NCBI RefSeq assembly: GCF_015160875.1
Contig: NZ_CP063374.1
Span: 4,281,501 to 4,345,500 of the forward strand
DNA from: Streptomyces chromofuscus
Lineage (GTDB): Bacteria; Actinomycetota; Actinomycetes; Streptomycetales; Streptomycetaceae
Length of the DNA stretch: 64,000 nucleotides
Direction: 5' to 3'
Shown: positions 57,720 through 64,000 of the stretch, in pieces
Position numbering within the stretch: the stretch's first letter is position 1
Layout of the letters: every line of letters begins with the position of its first letter
Notes under the pieces: model-generated
What the model was told of the DNA's origin: nothing
Databases searched by the model: none
Seen by the model: the letters and a program-made list of their open reading frames with translations, nothing else
Position numbers and translations under genes: made by a program

Positions 57720-59003
57720 GTGCCCGCACTTGTGCTGCTCGGTGCTCAGTGGGGTGACGAAGGCAAGGGAAAGGCGACGGACCTGCTAGGCGGGTCGGTC
57801 GACTACGTAGTGCGCTATCAGGGCGGCAACAACGCCGGCCACACCGTCGTCGTCGGCGACCAGAAGTACGCACTGCACCTGCTCCCTTCCGGAATCCTGT
57901 CCCCCGGCTGCACGCCGGTCATCGGCAACGGCGTCGTCGTCGACCCGTCTGTCCTGCTCTCCGAGCTGAGCGGGCTGAACGAGCGTGGCGTCGACACGTC
58001 CAAGCTCCTGATCAGCGGCAACGCGCACATCATCACGCCGTACAACGTGACGGTGGACAAGGTGACGGAACGCTTCCTCGGAAAGCGCAAGATCGGCACC
58101 ACCGGCCGCGGCATCGGCCCGACCTACGCGGACAAGATCAACCGCGTCGGCATCCGGGTGCAGGACCTGTACGACGAGTCGATCCTGACCCAGAAGGTCG
58201 AGGCGGCGCTCGACGTCAAGAACCAGATCCTCACCAAGCTCTACAACCGCCGCGCGATCGCCGTCGAGCAGGTCGTCGAGGAGCTGCTGGGCTACGCCGG
58301 GAAGCTCGCCCCGTACGTCGCCGACACCGTCCTGGTCCTCAACCAGGCGCTGGAGGAGGACAAGGTCGTCCTGTTCGAGGGCGGCCAGGGCACGCTGCTC
58401 GACATCGACCACGGCACGTACCCCTTCGTGACGTCGTCGAACCCGACCGCGGGCGGTGCCTGCACGGGCGCCGGTGTCGGCCCCACGAAGATCAGCCGGG
58501 TCATCGGCATCCTCAAGGCCTACACGACCCGCGTCGGCGCGGGCCCCTTCCCGACCGAGCTGTTCGACGAGGACGGCGAGGCGCTGCGCCGCATCGGCGG
58601 CGAGCGGGGCGTGACCACGGGCCGTGACCGCCGCTGCGGCTGGTTCGACGCGGTGATCGCCCGGTACGCGACCCGCGTGAACGGCCTGACGGACTTCTTC
58701 CTCACCAAGCTCGACGTCCTCACCGGCTGGGAGCAGATTCCGGTCTGCGTGGCGTACGAGATCGACGGCCGGCGGGTCGAGGAGCTGCCGTACTCGCAGA
58801 CGGACTTCCACCACGCGAAGCCGGTCTACGAGATGCTGCCGGGCTGGTCGGAGGACATCAGCAAGGCCAAGTCCTTCTCCGACCTGCCGAAGAACGCCCA
58901 GAACTACGTCAAGGCGCTGGAGGAGATGTCCGGCGCCCCGATCTCCGCGATCGGCGTCGGCCCGGGCCGGGACGAGACGATCGAGATCAACTCGTTCCTC
59001 TGA
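57720..59003 (+). CDS. purA: Adenylosuccinate synthetase
   Basis: A 427-residue enzyme that joins IMP and aspartate with GTP to form adenylosuccinate, the committed step to AMP. The N-terminal loop is GAQWGDEGKGKATDLLG (catalytic Asp and P-loop), with QGGNNAGHTVV, TTGRGIGPTYADKINR (about residue 128) for IMP, and TSSNPTAGGACTGAGVGP. C-terminal KLDVLTGWEQIPVCVAYE binds the guanine. GTG 57720 has GAAGGGG upstream. Monocistronic, with a terminator after it. Cytosolic. Confidence 0.98.
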   Translation: MPALVLLGAQWGDEGKGKATDLLGGSVDYVVRYQGGNNAGHTVVVGDQKYALHLLPSGILSPGCTPVIGNGVVVDPSVLLSELSGLNERGVDTSKLLISGNAHIITPYNVTVDKVTERFLGKRKIGTTGRGIGPTYADKINRVGIRVQDLYDESILTQKVEAALDVKNQILTKLYNRRAIAVEQVVEELLGYAGKLAPYVADTVLVLNQALEEDKVVLFEGGQGTLLDIDHGTYPFVTSSNPTAGGACTGAGVGPTKISRVIGILKAYTTRVGAGPFPTELFDEDGEALRRIGGERGVTTGRDRRCGWFDAVIARYATRVNGLTDFFLTKLDVLTGWEQIPVCVAYEIDGRRVEELPYSQTDFHHAKPVYEMLPGWSEDISKAKSFSDLPKNAQNYVKALEEMSGAPISAIGVGPGRDETIEINSFL

Positions 59004-59038
59004 CCTCGGCCCCTTGACCTCCGGTCATTCACCACTCA

Positions 59039-59073
59039 TCCCCAACTGTTCGGTTCGCGCGGGCAGTTGGGGA
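59039..59073 (+). terminator. Hairpin terminator after purA
   Basis: A 10-base perfect stem (TCCCCAACTG / CAGTTGGGGA) with a 15-base loop, 35 bases after the purA stop. Confidence 0.7.
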
Positions 59074-59130
59074 TGTTAGTTTCGTAGCGGCAGTTGCTGT
59101 TGGGTACTGGTGTTCTCCGGAGGGAGCAAG

Positions 59131-59562
59131 GTGCGCATCACACTGGCTGTCGAGACGGGGACCGGAGACAGCGCGGGCGCCACGGACGACCTGTACGACT
59201 GGCTGCGTCAGGACCCCGAGTTGCAGGGGCTGGTCCGGCGGGAGTCCCCGGTCGGCGCTCCGGCGGGAGCGATGGGCGGCGCGTGGAGCGAGGTGCTCAG
59301 CCTGCTGCTGGCCCCGGGCGGACCGACGGCGGCCGTCGGGGCGGCGGTCGTGATGTGGTTGCAGAACCGCCGGGGGAACCAGACGGTCACCATCAACCAG
59401 CCCGACGGCACCCAGATCGTCGTCACCTCCGAGAAGGTGCGCGGTCTGACCGCCGAAGGCACCAGTGACCTGGCCCAGCGGGTGGCGGAAGCACTTCGGC
59501 AGCCGCCGGCCCCCGACTCCGGGGAGGAAGGCACCGGCCGCCCGGCCGGGCAGGAGGACTGA
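59131..59562 (+). CDS. EACC1-like component of a caspase/STAND conflict system
   Basis: A 143-residue protein. RITLAVETGTGDSAGATDDL then YDWLRQDPELQGLVRR, a long hydrophobic helix (APGGPTAAVGAAVVMWLQNR), and QTVTINQPDGTQIVVTSEKV match the layout of the Effector-Associated Constant Component 1 described for NTP-dependent conflict systems: a short ferredoxin-like start, a hydrophobic helix, and a small beta hairpin, ending in a helix with a charged tail. GTG 59131 has GGAGGGAGC upstream; an in-frame GTG at 59110 lies inside that ribosome site. Two bases separate its stop from the next GTG, so it is translationally coupled to the caspase-STAND gene. Probably an adaptor or membrane-proximal trigger. 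Confidence 0.8.
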   Translation: MRITLAVETGTGDSAGATDDLYDWLRQDPELQGLVRRESPVGAPAGAMGGAWSEVLSLLLAPGGPTAAVGAAVVMWLQNRRGNQTVTINQPDGTQIVVTSEKVRGLTAEGTSDLAQRVAEALRQPPAPDSGEEGTGRPAGQED

Positions 59563-59564
59563 CC

Positions 59565-62500
59565 GTGCCGTTACGGGGGAGACCGGACCTGACCGGGCCC
59601 GGCTGCCACGCGGTGGTCGTGGGCACCGGAAATCACCCCGGGGACCTGCTGCACCCGCTGCCCTCCGCAGTGCCGTCGGCGTGGGCCCTGGCCGAGGTGC
59701 TGGCCACGGAGTGCGGCATGGGCGACCGGGTACGGCTGCTGTGCGACCCGCAGTCGCCGAGCGAGGTGCTCGCGGCGCTCGCCGAGGCGGTGGACCGCGC
59801 CGGGCCCGTCGAGGGGCGGTACGAGAGCGGAGTCGTCGTCTTCTGCCACGTCGGCCACGGACTGCGCGGCCCGGGCGGGCGACTGTATCTCGCGACGGCC
59901 GCGACGAGTTCCCTCACCGACACCGCACACTCGGTGCCGTACTCCGAGATCGAGCGCTATCTGAGCGACGGGTCCGCCGATCCGCTCATCGTGCTCGACT
60001 GCTGTTTCGCCGGGAACGCGCGGGAGCCGAGCCGTCCGACGACCTCGGACCCGTTCGGCGGCAGCCGGCCCCAGGGCAGCTATCTGCTGGCCTCCGCGCT
60101 GCGCGACACCCTCGCCTACGCCCCCGAGGGCGCCGAGTTCACCCTGTTCACGGGCCATCTGCTGAGCCTGCTGCGGGAGGGCGACGCGGGCGGGCCCCGC
60201 CTGCTGACGCCGGGCAGCCTCTACCGGCTCCTCGACCAGCGCCTCCAGGGCGGCCCCGCCCGGCCGTACGGCGGCGGCACCGCGCGGATGGCGGAACTGG
60301 TCCTCACCGTCAACCGCCGCTACGCGCCCGGCCCCGAGGCCGCCGTCACCGCCGCGGACCCGGACGCGGTCAGCCCTTACCCGGGCATCGTGCCCTTTCT
60401 GCCCGAGCAGCATCACCTCTTCTTCGGCCGGGACGAGGTGACTCGCGAGTTGCTGCGGCGCGTGGAGCGAACCCGGCCAGGTGAGCCACTGGTGGTGATC
60501 GGGACCTCGGGCGTCGGCAAGTCCTCGCTGCTGCGGGCCGGTCTGACCGTGGCGGCCGAGGAGGCGGAGCTGGGTCCGGTACGGATCGTGGCGGCACCAG
60601 GGGCACATCCGTTCCGTGCCCTCGCGGAGGCCTGGGCGGCGGCGGTGGGACGGCCGGTCCCGGAGGTGGTACGGGATCTGGAACGAGGGGTGTTCGGTGC
60701 CGATGACGTACCGTCGCCCGGCGTCCTTGTCATGGATCAGCTGGAGCAGTACTTCACCCACGCCGCCGACCTTGATGAGCAGCGGCGTTTCGCGGCCGCG
60801 CTCACGGCCGACCACGGTCCCCGGATCGTACTGGCGCTGCGCGCCGACTACCACGACGACGCCCTGCGCGACCGTCATCTGGGCCCCCTCGTGGCGCGCG
60901 AGCACTTCACCGTGCCCGCGCTCGACGACGCCGAGATCGAGGCGGCCATCGTCGGACCGGCGCGGTACGAGGGTCTGGAGTGGGAACCGGGCGTCCCGCA
61001 GATCCTCCGGCGCGAGGTGAGCGAGGAACGGGCGGGCGGCGGCCCTGGGGACGCGGCCGCGCTGCCGTTTTTGGCGCACGTCCTGCGCGAGATCTGGCTC
61101 CGGCGCCGCGGTGCGACCCTCACCTACGCCGCCTACCAGGAGGCCGGCGGCATCCGCGACGCCGTCGCCCGCACCGCCGAGCGGATCCACGCCGACCTCG
61201 ACGACGATGGCCGCAGCCGACTGCGGGAGCTGACGCTGGCCATGGTCAACGTGGCCGACGGCGAGGGACGGCTGGTGCGCCGCCGGGTGCCCCGGGAGGA
61301 GCTGGCCGGCGCCGAGGACCTGATGCGCCGCCTCGCCGACGCCCGCCTCGTCGTCGTCGACGAGCAGGGCGGAGCACAGCTCGGCCACGACTCGCTGCTG
61401 TACGCCTGGCAGCGGCTGCACGACTGGATCGACGAGGTGCGCGACGATCTGCTCCGGCTGCGGCGGCTGACGGACGCGGCGGAGTCCTGGTCGGAGCACG
61501 GCAGCGGACTGTGGACGGGCACGAGCCTGGACGAGGCGAGGGCGCTGGTGGGACCCGAACGGTCGGCCAGACTGCCCATCCGCCAGGTGGTACGGGACTT
61601 CGTCACGGCCGCCGACCGGGCGCAGCGGCGCAGACGGTCGGTCACCCGGGCCTGGATCGCCGGGCTGTCGGCCCTCGCCCTGGTGGCCGGGGTGCTGGCG
61701 GGCTGGGCGCTGTACGAGAACGGTCAGGCGGCCGACCGGGAACGCAGCCTGATCGCCCGGGAGTTGGCCACCCAGGCCGACATCATGCGCGAGCGCGACC
61801 CGCAGACCGCCCTGCGGCTCAGCCTCGCCGCGTACCGCACGGCGCCGACACCGGAGACCCGGTCGAGCCTTTACTCGGCGGCGACGACGGTCGCACCCAC
61901 CCATCTCTCGCCCGGCGGTCACAAGCGTGAGCCGGTGCTCAACCTCGCCTACAGCCCGGACGGGAAGGTGCTGGCCGCCGCTCACCGAGGCGGCAGGGTG
62001 CGGCTGTGGGACGTCACAAAGCCTTCGGTCCCGGTGGAGGCGGGGCAGTTCGAGCTGGTCGGCAGCGGGGCCATCGCCCACCACCCGCGCAAGCGGCTGC
62101 TGGCCGCGCAGACGGCGAAGTCGCTGACGCTGTGGGACGCCACCGACCCGCGCGCACCCCGGCGGGTGGCCCGGATGCCCATCGCCGAGGGCACCACCTT
62201 CACCCTGGCGTTCAGCCCGGACGGCAGGACGCTCGCGGCGGGCAGCGAGGCGGGCCGGCTCCGGCTGTGGGACGTGAGCGACCCGTCGCACCCCGCGCTG
62301 CGCGTGGAGCGGGCGATCGCGGACGCGGAGGTGATCTCGCTGGCGTTCACCCGCGACGGACGTCATCTGATCACCGGCAACGGCAACGGGCAGGGGGACA
62401 GCGAGCAGCCCGCTCAGGTGCGGCTGTGGGACCTGACCCACCCGGACCGGCCCGCGCTGCGGGACACCGAGCGGGCCGAGACGGTCATGGCGGTCGCGGC

Positions 62501-64000
62501 GCACCCGAAGCGCGACCTGGTGGTCGCGACGGGGGCCAGTGGGAAGGTCGCCTGGTGGGAGCTGGTGGACGGCCGGGAACTGCGGCGCGTCGAGGTGGAG
62601 GACTACCGCGACTACTGGGGCAGCCACCCGGACGGCATCCCCTCGCTCAGTTTCAGCGGGGACGGCAGGCTCCTCGCGGGAGCGGACCGGGACAACGGCG
62701 TGCACCGCGGCGATGTGACCGGAAAGATCTCGGACGTCGCGAACTGGGAGGATCTCTCCCCACTGCCGTCGGGCGAGCCCGCACAGTCGGTCGTCTTCAG
62801 CCCGGACAGCCGGTATCTGGCGGCCGGTGACGTGGCGGGCGAGATTCGGCTGTGGCCCGGCCGGAGTTCGGCCCCCGCGATCGAAGGCACCGTGCCGTCC
62901 TTCGTCGAGGCGGGCACCAGTGCCTTCAGCGGCGACGGCAGGCTGGTCCTCGCGCAGACCTACAACGCCGACTCCACGACCCGGACCCGGGTGTGGGACA
63001 TCGGCGACACCCGCGCCCCGAGGGTCCGCTACACGCTGCCGAGGGGCTGGGAGGCCAACTACTTCCTCAACAGCCACAAGAAGCCCGTACTCCTCGCCCA
63101 CTACTGGACCGAGGGACTGGAGCACACCTTCCAGTTCTGGACGTTCGACGCCGACGGCGAGCCGACCAGGGGCCGCAGCATCCGCCTCACCGCCGACGTC
63201 CCGCGCGTCGTGGTGAGCCCGGACGGCCGGCTGCTGGCCGCGGGCTCGGCGGAGGAGCAGGGCATCGCCCTGTACGACATCGAGGACCCGGCGAAGCCGG
63301 TGCGCGTCGGCACGGTCGACGCACCGATCAACGGGGATCTCTTCGCCACAGGAGAGCTGTGGTTCGCCGGGGACCGCGCCCTGGCGACCGTCGAGAACCG
63401 TGAGGATCTCGTCCTGTGGGACCTCTCCGACCCGGCCCGGCCCCACAAGGGCGGGCGCGTGAAGGGCGTGGCGCTGATGAAGAGCTCGATGTACGACGCC
63501 GGGTCCCGGCAACTCGTCACCGAGGACGTCGCACACGTGATCCGGGTGTGGGACCTTTCCCACCCCACGCAGCCGGACGGCGGCGCCCGCGTCCCGGCTG
63601 CTCCCGGCAACTACTTCCCCACCGTCGACGGGGAATTGGCGACAGCACTCAGCGACGGCACCGTCCAGTTCTGGGACGTCACCGATCCCGCCCGTCCGAA
63701 GAAGAAGCGGGACCTACGGCTCGACCGCGCCGTCTCCTCCATCTCCATGACCCCGGACGGCCGCCATGTGGTGACGGGCACCCCGTACCGCATCTGGACC
63801 GTCGGCCCGGACGGCAGGTGGGACTTCCCGGAGTTCGTGGAGTTGGCGAACGCCGAGGACGTCCACGTGCCCCGCTCCGACTCGCCCGAGGGCCCCGACT
63901 GGCTGGCGGTCACCGTGGAACGCACCTTCGGCAGCTCTCTCGACGACCGGAACACCCACCTCCTGGAATTCGACACCGATCACCTCTACCAGGAGATGTG
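59565..64000 (+). CDS. Caspase-like protease / STAND NTPase / WD40 protein (partial)
   Basis: An open frame of at least 1478 codons, cut at the right edge. Residues about 10-240 are a caspase-type (C14) domain: the catalytic His is in VVVFCHVGHGLRG (residue 98) and the Cys in IVLDCCFAGNA (residue 147). Residues about 275-660 form a STAND NTPase (FFGRDEVTRELL, Walker A GTSGVGKSS at 313-321, LVMDQLEQYF as Walker B, then winged-helix segments). A membrane span (IAGLSALALVAGVLAGWALY, about 697-716) and a helix-rich linker (SLIARELATQADIMRERDPQ) follow, then many WD40 blades from about 785 (LAYSPDGKVLAAAHRGGRVR, LAFSPDGRTLAAGSEAGRLR). GTG 59565 lies two bases after the EACC1-like gene. It is expected to sense a ligand through WD40 and then activate the protease. 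Confidence 0.92.
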   Translation, partial: MPLRGRPDLTGPGCHAVVVGTGNHPGDLLHPLPSAVPSAWALAEVLATECGMGDRVRLLCDPQSPSEVLAALAEAVDRAGPVEGRYESGVVVFCHVGHGLRGPGGRLYLATAATSSLTDTAHSVPYSEIERYLSDGSADPLIVLDCCFAGNAREPSRPTTSDPFGGSRPQGSYLLASALRDTLAYAPEGAEFTLFTGHLLSLLREGDAGGPRLLTPGSLYRLLDQRLQGGPARPYGGGTARMAELVLTVNRRYAPGPEAAVTAADPDAVSPYPGIVPFLPEQHHLFFGRDEVTRELLRRVERTRPGEPLVVIGTSGVGKSSLLRAGLTVAAEEAELGPVRIVAAPGAHPFRALAEAWAAAVGRPVPEVVRDLERGVFGADDVPSPGVLVMDQLEQYFTHAADLDEQRRFAAALTADHGPRIVLALRADYHDDALRDRHLGPLVAREHFTVPALDDAEIEAAIVGPARYEGLEWEPGVPQILRREVSEERAGGGPGDAAALPFLAHVLREIWLRRRGATLTYAAYQEAGGIRDAVARTAERIHADLDDDGRSRLRELTLAMVNVADGEGRLVRRRVPREELAGAEDLMRRLADARLVVVDEQGGAQLGHDSLLYAWQRLHDWIDEVRDDLLRLRRLTDAAESWSEHGSGLWTGTSLDEARALVGPERSARLPIRQVVRDFVTAADRAQRRRRSVTRAWIAGLSALALVAGVLAGWALYENGQAADRERSLIARELATQADIMRERDPQTALRLSLAAYRTAPTPETRSSLYSAATTVAPTHLSPGGHKREPVLNLAYSPDGKVLAAAHRGGRVRLWDVTKPSVPVEAGQFELVGSGAIAHHPRKRLLAAQTAKSLTLWDATDPRAPRRVARMPIAEGTTFTLAFSPDGRTLAAGSEAGRLRLWDVSDPSHPALRVERAIADAEVISLAFTRDGRHLITGNGNGQGDSEQPAQVRLWDLTHPDRPALRDTERAETVMAVAAHPKRDLVVATGASGKVAWWELVDGRELRRVEVEDYRDYWGSHPDGIPSLSFSGDGRLLAGADRDNGVHRGDVTGKISDVANWEDLSPLPSGEPAQSVVFSPDSRYLAAGDVAGEIRLWPGRSSAPAIEGTVPSFVEAGTSAFSGDGRLVLAQTYNADSTTRTRVWDIGDTRAPRVRYTLPRGWEANYFLNSHKKPVLLAHYWTEGLEHTFQFWTFDADGEPTRGRSIRLTADVPRVVVSPDGRLLAAGSAEEQGIALYDIEDPAKPVRVGTVDAPINGDLFATGELWFAGDRALATVENREDLVLWDLSDPARPHKGGRVKGVALMKSSMYDAGSRQLVTEDVAHVIRVWDLSHPTQPDGGARVPAAPGNYFPTVDGELATALSDGTVQFWDVTDPARPKKKRDLRLDRAVSSISMTPDGRHVVTGTPYRIWTVGPDGRWDFPEFVELANAEDVHVPRSDSPEGPDWLAVTVERTFGSSLDDRNTHLLEFDTDHLYQEM

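Noticed and set aside
59571..63563. A 1330-residue open frame on the minus strand
   Set aside because: It is the antisense shadow of the caspase-STAND-WD40 gene. Its codons lack G/C bias at third positions in the way the plus frame shows, and the product has no domain sense (Arg/Gly/His-rich).

Overview
This window is high-GC actinobacterial DNA, almost certainly from a Streptomyces chromosome. Third codon positions are nearly all G or C, GTG starts and ATGA/GTGA overlaps are common, and the anchor genes (dnaK-grpE-dnaJ-hspR, clpB, pyrE, fba, a CYP107-like P450, purA) stand in the order I recall from the S. coelicolor core chromosome. That synteny is from memory, not from a search. I saw no tRNA, rRNA, CRISPR array or insertion sequence.

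Layout. 1-430: a frame-shifted secreted-protein gene running off the left edge. 437-4562: an iron-regulated siderophore importer (two FecCD permeases, an ATPase, a binding lipoprotein) with two iron boxes. 4736-7849: a worn region with a CBS-type gene whose C-terminus is degenerate, a MerR-like regulator, two gene fragments and three tiny genes. 7970-15227: oxidoreductases, an ECF sigma factor with a SnoaL-like tail, a DUF72 protein and a membrane Fe-S reductase. 15432-20770: a WecA-like membrane gene, then the HspR-controlled dnaK operon. 21206-26385: an orphan sugar-binding lipoprotein, three paralogous LuxR-type regulators, and a two-gene unit encoding a secreted peptide with two DSIWS motifs and a Rieske-like protein without its cluster ligands. 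26522-30482: clpB with its HspR site, a membrane protein and a YbjN protein.

30505-36405 holds an island (Uma2 nuclease, an unrecognised 697-residue protein, a UPF0158 protein) flanked by a truncated aminotransferase copy and the intact aminotransferase. 36536-44970 holds core genes: a Gly/Cys-rich membrane peptide, DUF2617, a membrane-fused spermidine-synthase-like protein, an SRPBCC protein, aldose epimerase, pyrE, fba, an MFS exporter and DUF3151. 45115-48742 is a kynurenine cluster: tryptophan dioxygenase, kynureninase, a TetR regulator and an alpha/beta hydrolase with the HGGxW motif of kynurenine formamidases; together they could turn tryptophan into anthranilate. 48795-51383 is a histidine kinase/response regulator pair beside the remains of an older regulator. 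Then come a P450, a second Uma2 gene, a GbsR/MarR-regulated ABC exporter, a diacylglycerol-kinase-like protein and purA.

The right end (59131-64000) carries an EACC1-like protein followed by a caspase-STAND NTPase-TM-WD40 giant, cut by the window edge. This is the architecture of proposed actinobacterial conflict or self/non-self systems. The two most interesting loci are this pair and the LuxR/peptide/mini-Rieske locus.
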